A stretch of 64,000 nt of DNA from Flavobacteriales bacterium (GTDB lineage Bacteria > Bacteroidota > Bacteroidia > Flavobacteriales_F > PHOS-HE28), in contig JADJTW010000002.1 in NCBI GenBank assembly GCA_016710965.1, positions 1-64,000 on the forward strand. The letters are read 5' to 3'. Position numbers and translations under genes: made by a program. Positions 35,542 to 42,794 of this stretch are shown here, piece by piece. Numbering within the stretch: the first letter of the stretch is position 1; the number at the start of each line of letters is the position of its first letter. The notes beneath the pieces were generated by a model. That model made no database searches, was not told the DNA's origin, and saw only the letters and a list, made by a program, of their open reading frames with translations.

Positions 35542-37799
35542 GCGCGGATGAGGATCGAACGCAAGTAGGCGAATACGGCCTCGTCCAATGTGCGGGCGTC
35601 GACACCATTGCGCTCCAGCAATTCGCGGCCGTTCGTTCGGACCCTGCTCGCCAGCACGGGGGCCAGCGCCTCGGCCAATGCTCTGGGGTCCTGCTCCGTT
35701 ATTGCACCTGGCTCCACGCCTTGGGTGCGTTCGCGCACGTCTCCCACATCGCTGGAGACGACCGGCAGTCCGCAGGACATCGCCTCTTTCACCATCGTCG
35801 GGCTGCCCTCGCGATCGCTGCATAGCAGCAAGGCGTCCGAAGCGTTCATGAGCAGGGGCATGCGGTCGGGATCCACGCCGCCACGCAAGACCTCGAGCCG
35901 GGCCTTCACGCCCAAAGAGCGCAATTCCTCCATCGTGGCCTCGGCGATGTCGAGCCGCTTGACGGCCGGGTTGTTGGCATTGAATAACACAACGCATTCA
36001 TCAGCAGCCCATCCCAGATCGGTCCTGCACTGCCCACGGTCCATCGGTTTGAAGTGCGAGGCGTCGACGCCCAACGGGAGCACCACGGCCTCCTCCTGCC
36101 GCCACCAGAGCCGCCTGCGCAGGGGTTCGCTCACGCAAATGATGCCCGCGCTGAAGAACGCAGCGAATTGCGAGAAGATCCTGCCGAGCACATCGCGCAG
36201 CACACCATCCTGCGGCGTACGGTTGAGATCGCTGCCGTGGAAATTGACGACCACAGGGACCGCACTGGAAAGCACCGTGAACAATGCGCTTACCGAGCCG
36301 TAGTGGCAATGCACCACATCGGGCCGTTCGCTGCGCAACATGCGCTTGAAGCGACCGCGATCGCGCATCAGCTTCCACAGCGATGTTCGGCTGCCGAGGT
36401 GGAAGACCACCACATGCGCGCCGTGATCGCGCCGGAACGCCTCGGCCTGCCGACGGGCGAACGGATAGGCGGTCACCTGGTCCTCGCGTGCCGGGATGAC
36501 CACCGCTATCCGCAAGTCCTTGTCGGTGGAAACAGCACGTCGCTCCAATTCACTGCGCACGAAACGCACATCGCGCCATGTGGCCCAGCCCAGGTAGTAC
36601 AACGCAACCACCAGTGCCCCGCACACCAGCATCGGAGGTGAAGGCACGACCAGATGGACCATTGCGCCCACCATGAAAATGAGGAACGAGACCGTGAGGT
36701 TGATGCCGTTGCGCGGCGTGTGGAAGTAGGCATCGAGCACGCTGCGCAGCCCGATGAAGAAGCCGAAGGGCAAGGCTCCCAGGAAGATCACCCTGCTGGT
36801 GAGCACGTAGGCTTCGCCCGTATCCTTCAGGTACAGGTACAAGAGAAGGTCAGCACCGATCTCGAAGGCCAGCGTAAGCGCGAGGCTCGCCAGGAAGATG
36901 ATGCGGACCATGCGGCCGATCCGCGTCGAAAGTCCGCCATGATCACGAGCGGCAAGCTGCGCAGCCGAAGCCGGTAACAGAAGCAGAGCCACCGGGCTGA
37001 AGAGCGCCGCAGCGAAATTCAGGAGCGTTGTTCCGAAGCCGATCTCGCCGCTCGCCGCCAAGCCGTGCGTGCGCGCAACCACATACACCGGCACCGTGAG
37101 CAAGGCGCCCATGGCCATGTCGCCGGGCAGTCGAGGCAGGCCATAGCGCAAGAGTTCGGAGCGTTCCCGCGTACTGCTTCTTGGGGCTCGCCGCACCATA
37201 TCGCCAAGCAGTACGCCGATGGCTACCACCGTCCATGTGATCCCGGTGGACCAAAGCACCGAGGCGAGGTCGTCGAAGACCATGAGGGCAACGCACGGCG
37301 CCGCAGCGAGAGCGAAGACTTGGATGGCATTGGCCAGCAGCATGTTCCGCTTGCCGCGCAGGTAGCTGTACGCCACCCCGTGCAGGCTTACGCCGGCGAT
37401 CATGGCGCCGAGCGGGGCCATGAGATCCTCTCCAGCACCAACGCCGAAGACCACCCATGCCAACGGAGCCGACCACAACCAACTGGCCAGGAACAGCAAT
37501 AGCGCCAACGGAATGACCCAACTGAGCGCCCCGTGCAAGTAGGCGCGCTGCCGCAAAGGATCAACGCTCATGGCGACGAAGCGCGTGAGGCCCACGGCTG
37601 CACCGATCAACAGCAGCGGATAGACGAAGGAGACCGTCCTGCGCGCCACGACATACAAGTCCAGCTGCTGCTTGCCGGCCTGAGCGGCCAGACTGTAGGC
37701 GGCAACCATGCCCAGCATGGAAAGCCCTTCGGCCAGGTAGGTGATAAGTTGATCGCGACCTTCGGCAGTGCGCAGATAGGCGAGGGTCCGTTGGATCAT
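35538..37799 (-). CDS. Polysaccharide flippase fused to family 4 glycosyltransferase
   Basis: 753 residues in one uninterrupted frame. Residues about 1-395 form a MATE/Wzx-type flippase with roughly twelve to fourteen helices (ITYLAEGLSMLGMVAAYSLA, PGDMAMGALLTVPVYVVAR, FGFFIGLRSVLDAYFHTPRN). Residues about 405-753 form a GT-B glycosyltransferase: DVVHCHYGS, VVVNFHGSDLNRTP, CVSEPLRRRL, PLGVDASHFKP and the GT4 E-x7-E motif REGSPTMVKEAMSCGLPVVS. ATG 37799 is preferred because it follows a -7 element; ATG 37841 is an alternative. These activities are normally separate proteins. First gene of the operon. Confidence 0.85.
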   Translation of the reverse strand: MIQRTLAYLRTAEGRDQLITYLAEGLSMLGMVAAYSLAAQAGKQQLDLYVVARRTVSFVYPLLLIGAAVGLTRFVAMSVDPLRQRAYLHGALSWVIPLALLLFLASWLWSAPLAWVVFGVGAGEDLMAPLGAMIAGVSLHGVAYSYLRGKRNMLLANAIQVFALAAAPCVALMVFDDLASVLWSTGITWTVVAIGVLLGDMVRRAPRSSTRERSELLRYGLPRLPGDMAMGALLTVPVYVVARTHGLAASGEIGFGTTLLNFAAALFSPVALLLLPASAAQLAARDHGGLSTRIGRMVRIIFLASLALTLAFEIGADLLLYLYLKDTGEAYVLTSRVIFLGALPFGFFIGLRSVLDAYFHTPRNGINLTVSFLIFMVGAMVHLVVPSPPMLVCGALVVALYYLGWATWRDVRFVRSELERRAVSTDKDLRIAVVIPAREDQVTAYPFARRQAEAFRRDHGAHVVVFHLGSRTSLWKLMRDRGRFKRMLRSERPDVVHCHYGSVSALFTVLSSAVPVVVNFHGSDLNRTPQDGVLRDVLGRIFSQFAAFFSAGIICVSEPLRRRLWWRQEEAVVLPLGVDASHFKPMDRGQCRTDLGWAADECVVLFNANNPAVKRLDIAEATMEELRSLGVKARLEVLRGGVDPDRMPLLMNASDALLLCSDREGSPTMVKEAMSCGLPVVSSDVGDVRERTQGVEPGAITEQDPRALAEALAPVLASRVRTNGRELLERNGVDARTLDEAVFAYLRSILIRA

Positions 37800-37805
37800 C
37801 GGCGC

Positions 37806-37813
37806 CGAAAGTA
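37806..37813 (-). promoter_or_regulatory. -7 promoter element of the polysaccharide operon, TACTTTCG
   Basis: Exact TAnnTTYG match on the minus strand, ending six bases before ATG 37799. If real it implies a very short leader and excludes the alternative start at 37841. No clear -33 box. Confidence 0.4.
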
Positions 37814-37895
37814 CGGGCCCTGCCCCGGCGACGGCGCTCATCAGCGCGCTGGGCCGCTTATCAACGAGCGCAGGCTGCGCACGCGTCTCCTCTCC

Positions 37896-37903
37896 TATCT
37901 TCG
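37896..37903 (+). promoter_or_regulatory. -7 promoter element of the nfeD-SPFH pair, TATCTTCG
   Basis: Exact TAnnTTYG match, 12 bases before the nfeD-like ATG. The same octamer, on the other strand, precedes the tRNA-Arg gene. Confidence 0.45.
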
Positions 37904-37915
37904 GCAGCGAACAAC

Positions 37916-38368
37916 ATGGACACCTTCGATTTCTTCCAATGGCACTGGTGGGCAGGCGCAGCGATCGTGCTGCTCATCGCAGAGATCTTCGTGCCGGGCT
38001 TCTTCCTGTTCTGCCTCAGCATGGGCTGTATCGCCGCCAGCGCCGCAGCGGCACTGGGCGGAGCCGCAACAGCCCAGCTCATCAGCTTCTCCGTCGCGTC
38101 GCTCATCGCATTCTTCACCCTACGACCACTTCTTATGAAGCGCATGTGGAAGGACAGTGGCGTGCTTACCAACACCGAAGCCCTCGTAGGCCAGCGCGGT
38201 CGCGTTACGCAGGACTTCGAGCCGGGGCTGAGGCTTGGGCGCGTCTCGGTGGCCGGCGATGACTGGCGCGCCGAATGCACCAGTGACCGTGCGTTGCGCT
38301 CAGGCGACCTCATCGAGGTGGTGCGCGTGGACAGCAACACCCTCATCGTAAAGGCCATCGAAGGCTGA
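37916..38368 (+). CDS. NfeD-like short membrane protein
   Basis: 150 residues. Three or four helices (about 10-75: AGAAIVLLIAEIFVPGFFLF) are followed by a C-terminal OB-fold NfeD domain (ALVGQRGRVTQDFEPGLRLGRVSVAGDDWRA region, LIEVVRVDSNTLIVKAI end). Short NfeD proteins act with SPFH/stomatin partners, and the SPFH gene follows 64 bases downstream on the same strand. The role is in membrane microdomain organisation; details are not known here. Confidence 0.9.
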   Translation: MDTFDFFQWHWWAGAAIVLLIAEIFVPGFFLFCLSMGCIAASAAAALGGAATAQLISFSVASLIAFFTLRPLLMKRMWKDSGVLTNTEALVGQRGRVTQDFEPGLRLGRVSVAGDDWRAECTSDRALRSGDLIEVVRVDSNTLIVKAIEG

Positions 38369-38432
38369 CAAGCACCACACGCCTGCCGACGGATCCCGAA
38401 TAGACCAACCCCTCACTGCTCAACCCGCACAC

Positions 38433-39428
38433 ATGCCTACCGGAACCATCGTACTGATCCTGGTCGCGTTCTTCGTCATCTTCATGGTCGCCAAAGGCGT
38501 GCGCATCGTCCAGCAGAGCGAAGCCATGGTGATCGAGCGCTTCGGGAAATATCGCACCACGCTCGTGGCCGGCTTCAATGTTATCATCCCGGTCTTCGAT
38601 AAGCCGCGCGAGATCATCTTCCGCTTCACGCGCGACCTGCCTGATGGGAACAAGTTCGTGCAGTTCGTCAAGAAGGAGCGCATCGACCTGCGCGAGACCG
38701 TCTACGACTTCCCGCGGCAGAACGTGATCACCAAGGACAATGTGATGACCGAGATCAATGCATTGCTCTACTTCCAGGTGATGTATCCCGTGAAGGCGAT
38801 GTACGAGATCGAGAACCTGCCGCTGGCCATCGAGAAGCTCACCCAGACCACGCTCCGCAACGTGATCGGCGAGCTTGACCTGGACGAGTGCCTCACCAGC
38901 CGCGACACCATCAACATGAAGCTTCGCCAGATCCTCGATGAGGCCAGCCACAAGTGGGGCGTGAAGGTGAACCGCGTTGAATTGCAGGACATCAACCCGC
39001 CGCGTGACATACGCGAAGCCATGGAGAAGCAGATGCGCGCCGAACGCGATCGCCGCGCGCAGATCATCGATGCCGAGGGCAGCAAGCGTGCGGCAGTGCT
39101 GCATGCCGAAGGCATCCAACAGGCGCAGATCACCACCGCCGAAGGCCAGAAGCAGGGCCAGATCCTCGAAGCCGAGGGCGATGCGCAATCCCGCATCCGT
39201 CGTGCACAAGGCGAAGCAGAAGCGATCCGGCTGGTCACCGAAGCGATCAAAGGCGCCAACGCCGACCCAGCGAACTACTTGATCGCGATGAAGTACCTGG
39301 AGACCCTGGAAGCCATGACCAGCGGCAAGGACAACAAGGTGGTGTACATCCCCTTCGAAGCCACTGGCGTGCTCAGCAGCTTGGGCGGTATCAAAGACAT
39401 GCTTGGTGCGACCAAGGCGTTGAAGTAG
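38433..39428 (+). CDS. SPFH/band 7 (paraslipin-type) membrane protein
   Basis: 331 residues: an N-terminal transmembrane helix (IVLILVAFFVIFMVA), then a SPFH domain (VQQSEAMVIERFGKY, VIIPVFDKPREI, LRNVIGELDLDECLTSRD) and an Ala/Glu-rich coiled coil (about 195-265). It ends in a conserved oligomerisation region (VTEAIKGANADPANYLIAMK). It forms ring-like oligomers with the NfeD partner encoded just upstream. Length is normal. The stop TAG (39426-39428) lies nine bases from the ATG of the next gene. Confidence 0.95.
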   Translation: MPTGTIVLILVAFFVIFMVAKGVRIVQQSEAMVIERFGKYRTTLVAGFNVIIPVFDKPREIIFRFTRDLPDGNKFVQFVKKERIDLRETVYDFPRQNVITKDNVMTEINALLYFQVMYPVKAMYEIENLPLAIEKLTQTTLRNVIGELDLDECLTSRDTINMKLRQILDEASHKWGVKVNRVELQDINPPRDIREAMEKQMRAERDRRAQIIDAEGSKRAAVLHAEGIQQAQITTAEGQKQGQILEAEGDAQSRIRRAQGEAEAIRLVTEAIKGANADPANYLIAMKYLETLEAMTSGKDNKVVYIPFEATGVLSSLGGIKDMLGATKALK

Positions 39429-39436
39429 TGCATCCG

Positions 39437-39859
39437 ATGAGCGACCGTTCGCTGGCGCACAGGTCCTACGTGCTGATCATGCTCAGCATGCTCTTCAGCA
39501 TCGCAGCGGAAGCACAATATTGCTACGATGGCAGGGGTCGTACCATCGGCCGTATCGATGGCAAGTACGTGTACGATGGCAGCGGTCGTACCATTGGCCG
39601 CTTGGATGGCAACTACATCCACGATGGCAGCGGCAAAACCATCGGCCGCGTGGACGGGAACTACTACTACGATGGCAGCGGCCGCACCATGGGCCGGATC
39701 GATGGCAAATACGTCTACGATGGCAGTGGCAAGACCATCGGCCGCGTGGATGGCAATTACCTGTACGATGGCAGTGGCCGCACCATCGGCCGCATCGACG
39801 GCGTGGACGAACGCACCGCCATCCTCTTTTACTACTTCTACTTCGCGTCAGGAGATTGA
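39437..39859 (+). CDS. Secreted protein made of six 16-residue repeats (beta-flower-like)
   Basis: 140 residues: a signal peptide (SYVLIMLSMLFSIAAEAQ, cleavage at AEA|Q), then six perfect-length tandem repeats with consensus YDGSGRTIGRIDGKYV. The tail is ERTAILFYYFYFASGD. The repeats resemble the '5-fold beta-flower' proteins of Bacteroidota, where each copy forms one blade. ATG 39437 is used because it directly precedes the signal peptide; a GTG at 39428 overlaps the upstream stop. Likely co-transcribed with the SPFH gene. Function unknown. Confidence 0.8.
   Translation: MSDRSLAHRSYVLIMLSMLFSIAAEAQYCYDGRGRTIGRIDGKYVYDGSGRTIGRLDGNYIHDGSGKTIGRVDGNYYYDGSGRTMGRIDGKYVYDGSGKTIGRVDGNYLYDGSGRTIGRIDGVDERTAILFYYFYFASGD
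39524..39811 (+). repeat. Six tandem 48-base coding repeats
   Basis: Six copies of a 48-base unit beginning TACGATGGCAG, each encoding one 16-residue repeat of the secreted protein. Units differ mainly at third positions and at Arg/Lys, Ile/Val/Leu and Lys/Asn choices. Confidence 0.95.
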
Positions 39860-39880
39860 CGGGCCAACGACCCCAACGCC

Positions 39881-40393
39881 ATGGCCTCCTCGATCAACGG
39901 CGCTCCCCTCCCCTTCGCTTTCGCTCTGCTTATTGCGGGTTGTGCGCATGAGCCCGATGGCATCGCGGTGGATGGCGAGCTGCTGGAGCGCGCACGGTCC
40001 ACTGAAGCGAACGTATGGTACGCCTTCAGCGATACGCTCCTGGCCCGAAGCATTGGGTCTGGCCATGCCGCGCCATACCTGCGCACGCGGTACAATTCCA
40101 CCGCCGCCAGTGCGCTCGACAGCGCGGGCCGCGTGATCAACGAAACGATCTTCCCGAATGGCGCATTGATCGTGAAGGACCTGATGATCGACGCAGCGAC
40201 CCTGGAACGTTATGCGATCATGCTCAAGCGCAATGGTGATCCCGCTGCTGACAGTGAAGGATGGATTTGGGGCTACATCCTTGCCAACGGCGCGGTGGCG
40301 ATATCCGCCGCCGATCAAGGTGCCGCGTGTCGGAGTTGCCATGGTCAAAACGGGCATATCGACCGTACGCTCATGAACAAGTACTTTCCATAA
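39881..40393 (+). CDS. Cytochrome P460-like lipoprotein with one CxxCH haem site
   Basis: 170 residues. A lipoprotein signal (PFAFALLIAGC) is followed by a P460-like domain: INETIFPNGALIVKDLM, ERYAIMLKRNGDP, GWIWGYILANG and the C-terminal haem c motif CRSCHGQNGHID. Cytochrome P460 proteins hold a c-type haem crosslinked to Lys and oxidise hydroxylamine. Many homologues are simply mono-haem proteins, so enzymatic function should not be assumed. It is anchored in an envelope membrane facing the periplasm. It starts 21 bases after the repeat-protein stop. Confidence 0.72.
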   Translation: MASSINGAPLPFAFALLIAGCAHEPDGIAVDGELLERARSTEANVWYAFSDTLLARSIGSGHAAPYLRTRYNSTAASALDSAGRVINETIFPNGALIVKDLMIDAATLERYAIMLKRNGDPAADSEGWIWGYILANGAVAISAADQGAACRSCHGQNGHIDRTLMNKYFP

Positions 40394-40411
40394 CCCCCAC
40401 GCCTTCGAGCC

Positions 40412-40714
40412 ATGGCCGTCTATTCGACGTTATCCGAAGCGGTGAATGATCTCCAACACAGGGGCTACACGGATGAACTCGTCCTTGCGGAGCATTGCCT
40501 GGTGTGCGGAACGCGTGACCTCCATCTTGATCCCGCCGAATTCCGGATCGATGAGTTCCACCGCTTTGAAGGCAATAGCGACCCCGAAGACCAGAGCATT
40601 GTATATGCGATCAGCTCAGACAAGCACGGCTTGAAAGGCATCCTCGTGAACGCATACGGCCCCGATGCCAGCAGCTTGACGCAGGAGATGGTGAGGAAGC
40701 TGGCGACGCACTGA
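40412..40714 (+). CDS. Conserved small protein of Bacteroidota, function unknown
   Basis: 100 residues without signal or membrane segment. Conserved-looking stretches are YSTLSEAVNDLQHRGYTDEL, HCLVCGTRDLHLDPAEFRID, FEGNSDPEDQSIVYAISS and GILVNAYGPDASSLT. This small family is widespread in Bacteroidota and has sometimes carried a phosphoribosylpyrophosphate synthetase label that the sequence does not support (no PRPP-binding loop). TACTTTCC at 40382-40389 is a 7-of-8 -7-like match. Confidence 0.75.
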   Translation: MAVYSTLSEAVNDLQHRGYTDELVLAEHCLVCGTRDLHLDPAEFRIDEFHRFEGNSDPEDQSIVYAISSDKHGLKGILVNAYGPDASSLTQEMVRKLATH

Positions 40715-40734
40715 TCCGCCATGCTTGAAATGAA

Positions 40735-40758
40735 AGAAGGCGCCTTGCGGCGCCTTCT
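40735..40758 (-). terminator. Intrinsic terminator of tRNA-Arg
   Basis: Perfect 10-base stem AGAAGGCGCC / GGCGCCTTCT with a 4-base loop. On the minus strand it begins six bases after the tRNA CCA end and runs into a pyrimidine tail (TTCATTTC). Confidence 0.75.
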
Positions 40759-40764
40759 GCTTCC

Positions 40765-40841
40765 TGGTGAACCCGTAGGGAGTCGAACCCCAAACCTCCT
40801 GATCCGTAGTCAGGTGCTCTATCCAATTGAGCTACGGGTCC
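40765..40841 (-). tRNA. tRNA-Arg (anticodon ACG), CCA encoded
   Basis: The minus-strand transcript folds as a cloverleaf. The acceptor arm is GGACCCG / CGGGTTC with one G-U pair, and the D-arm carries AGCTC...GAGC. The anticodon arm is CCTGA-CTACGGA-TCAGG, giving anticodon ACG (A34 normally becomes inosine and reads CGU/CGC/CGA). The T-loop is GGTTCGACTC, the discriminator is A, and CCA is encoded (40765-40767). A TATCTTCG -7 element lies 14 bases upstream and a strong terminator downstream. Confidence 0.96.
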
Positions 40842-40855
40842 TTGAAAAGCGGGGG

Positions 40856-40863
40856 CGAAGATA
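40856..40863 (-). promoter_or_regulatory. -7 promoter element of tRNA-Arg, TATCTTCG
   Basis: Exact TAnnTTYG match on the minus strand, 14 bases upstream of the mature tRNA 5' end. It lies between the tRNA and the stop of the upstream YdcF-like gene. Confidence 0.45.
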
Positions 40864-40889
40864 GAGATCGACTCCGAAGGGTGCTGACC

Positions 40890-41630
40890 TCAGACCCACC
40901 CGTTCAGCCAGTAGTAAGCGATGGCAGCGTATTCACGCAAGCAAACCACCTCAAGCTTGAGATAATTCCAGAAGGTGTAGCGCAAGCCAGGGCTGCCCGA
41001 GATGTCGGGAATCCAGCCTTTGCCGCCCACCGCCTCATGGCCATAGTCGAAGTTGTGGAGCATGGCATGGTCCCATGCGGGAGCGCCCCAGGTGTTCGGC
41101 AATCCTGCCTTGCGGAATGCGAGCACCGTACGGAAGGTGTTTTCGGGGGACGTGATCACGGCGATCGGCGAGCGATGATCCAAGCGTGCATGAAGGATCA
41201 GCGCCTGCTCGCGCGTGTTGTTGCCCTCATTGACCTGCTGGAGCCGATCCTTCGCCACACCGCGCAATTCCAATTCGGCGAGCATGGCGCCCAGCGTGGA
41301 TGGCGGCCCCGGATGGATCACCAGAACACGTGCTGAAGGCCATTGTGCCGCTGCTTCGGCTGCGCGGTGCAGCCTTACCAGTTCAGGGCCCGACGGCATG
41401 CCGCTGCCACCGAGCACAACGATCACCTCAGCCGGTCCGCTGCACTCTCCGGCCCTCGTGCCGAGCCATCGGTGAGCATCGAACGGAACGCGCGTGCATG
41501 CCAGCGCCACGAGTACCGCAGCAAGGGTACCGAGTAGCATGAATGCTTTGCGCCCGAGCGGCCTGGCCCAAAGCAGCACATTGCTCGCGATGATCGCCGC
41601 CGTTGGCAGCACGTCGCGCACACGACCCAT
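40890..41630 (-). CDS. YdcF/SanA-like DUF218 membrane protein
   Basis: 246 residues. An N-terminal hydrophobic stretch (about 30-46, FMLLGTLAAVLVALAC) is followed by a DUF218 domain: VIVVLGGSGMPSG, RLHRAAEAAAQW, RVLVIHPGP, NTREQALILHARL and PIAVITSPENTFRTVLAFRK. The C-terminal part is LKLEVVCLREYAAIAYYWLN. ElyC/SanA/YdcF proteins are linked to envelope polymer metabolism and vancomycin barrier phenotypes in E. coli; their reaction is unproven. It starts three bases after the M48 protease stop, so it is probably in the clpS operon. Confidence 0.85.
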   Translation of the reverse strand: MGRVRDVLPTAAIIASNVLLWARPLGRKAFMLLGTLAAVLVALACTRVPFDAHRWLGTRAGECSGPAEVIVVLGGSGMPSGPELVRLHRAAEAAAQWPSARVLVIHPGPPSTLGAMLAELELRGVAKDRLQQVNEGNNTREQALILHARLDHRSPIAVITSPENTFRTVLAFRKAGLPNTWGAPAWDHAMLHNFDYGHEAVGGKGWIPDISGSPGLRYTFWNYLKLEVVCLREYAAIAYYWLNGWV

Positions 41631-41633
41631 CGA

Positions 41634-42437
41634 TCAAGGCTTGTAGTACTTCAACGCCTCGGGCATGAACTGCTCCAGGTCGCGCATGCGGGTCGCATCA
41701 CTGGGGTGCGTGCTGAGGATCTCCGGGGGGGACTGCCCTCCGCCCTGGCTCATGCGTTCCCAGAATCTCGGTGCTTCGCGCGGGTCGTAGCCTGCCATGG
41801 CCATGAAGACGAGGCCCATCTTATCGGCCTCGCTCTCGTGCTTGCGGCTATATGCGAGCATGCCCAAGGCACCACCCACGCCGAAGCTCTGCAACAGCAG
41901 GTTCTCCGTCATGGTGCGGTCCTGCCCGGCCGCCACTTCCAGCGTGCTTACGCCCAACTGCAAGGCCAGGCCCTGGCTCAAGCGCTCATTGCCGTGGCGT
42001 GCGATCGCGTGAGCGATCTCATGCCCCATCACCACGGCCAACGCCGTCTCGTTCTGGGTCACGGGCAGTATGCCAGTGTACACCACAACCTTGCCGCCCG
42101 GCATGCACCAGGCGTTCACGGTGGGGTCGTCCACGGTATTGAATTCCCATTGGAAGCCAGCCACTCGATCCGAAGCGTTGTTCTCGCCCAGAAACGCCGT
42201 GGCGGCGTCGGCGATCTTCCTGCCGATGCGCGAGACCATCACCGACCGGGGATCGCTGGCAGGCAACACCTTATTCGCTCCCAGGAATTCATCGTACTGG
42301 CCGTCGGCCATGGCCATGAGCTGGCCTTCGTTGACCAGGTTCATCTGGCGGCGGCCGGTGATGGGCACCCGGGCGCACGCGTCCAACAGCGTGAGCGCGC
42401 AGAGCACGATCGCCGCACGAAGCAAGGAGTTCCTCAT
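41634..42437 (-). CDS. M48-family zinc metalloprotease lipoprotein
   Basis: 267 residues. A lipoprotein signal (AAIVLCALTLLDAC) is followed by a periplasmic M48 peptidase domain. The zinc motif is VMGHEIAHAIARHGNE and the downstream ligand region is SRKHESEADKMGLVFMAMAG. NAWCMPGGKVVVYTGIL and LSTHPSDATRMRDLE are typical of the LoiP/BepA-like group. It probably degrades or helps fold outer-membrane proteins. ATG 42437 overlaps the clpS stop (ATGA) and gives a correct signal peptide. Confidence 0.93.
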   Translation of the reverse strand: MRNSLLRAAIVLCALTLLDACARVPITGRRQMNLVNEGQLMAMADGQYDEFLGANKVLPASDPRSVMVSRIGRKIADAATAFLGENNASDRVAGFQWEFNTVDDPTVNAWCMPGGKVVVYTGILPVTQNETALAVVMGHEIAHAIARHGNERLSQGLALQLGVSTLEVAAGQDRTMTENLLLQSFGVGGALGMLAYSRKHESEADKMGLVFMAMAGYDPREAPRFWERMSQGGGQSPPEILSTHPSDATRMRDLEQFMPEALKYYKP

Positions 42438-42715
42438 TGGATCTCGGCTGAGAGCCCACGCTGTAGCAAGGCTGTGCAGCGGGGTTCGAGTTGATCGAAG
42501 GTGCCGCGCTTGACGCTGCATTTGCCATTGTAATGCACGATATGCGCGCACTGCTCGGCCTGCACATGCTCATGCTGGCAGATCTCCACCAAGCAGTCGA
42601 TCACGTGCTCGAATGTGTTCACATCATCATTGTGCAGGACTAATTCCTTCACAGGCCCTTCCTCCATCAGCACTTCTTCCAGAAGCGCCTCTTCAGGCGT
42701 GTTCATGTAACGCAT
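42434..42715 (-). CDS. clpS: ClpS adaptor of the ClpAP/ClpCP protease
   Basis: 93 residues. Conserved ClpS core: LVLHNDDVNTFEHVIDCL, then the Cys/His-rich ICQHEHVQAEQCAHIVH and the YNGKCSVKRGTFDQL helix. It delivers N-degron substrates to a Clp ATPase. Start ATG 42715; a second in-frame ATG three codons on is possible. A TAATTTCG -7 element ends four bases upstream. Its stop overlaps the M48 protease start. Confidence 0.94.
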   Translation of the reverse strand: MRYMNTPEEALLEEVLMEEGPVKELVLHNDDVNTFEHVIDCLVEICQHEHVQAEQCAHIVHYNGKCSVKRGTFDQLEPRCTALLQRGLSAEIQ

Positions 42716-42719
42716 GGTG

Positions 42720-42727
42720 CGAAATTA
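42720..42727 (-). promoter_or_regulatory. -7 promoter element of clpS, TAATTTCG
   Basis: Exact TAnnTTYG match on the minus strand, only four bases from the clpS ATG, suggesting a leaderless or nearly leaderless transcript. Confidence 0.4.
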
Positions 42728-42794
42728 GGTCGCCCGACCAGCTTGTCGGAGAACGTTCGCCATCGCTGGAAGGGATTGGTCGTCGAAGACCTGT

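Noticed and set aside
37800..37841. Start of the flippase fusion at ATG 37841
   Set aside because: It adds a 14-residue Ala/Gly/Pro segment and would place the -7 element inside the coding region; ATG 37799 gives a typical flippase N-terminus.
39524..39811. CRISPR-like repeat array
   Set aside because: Units are contiguous 48-base coding repeats without spacers, in frame within a signal-peptide protein.
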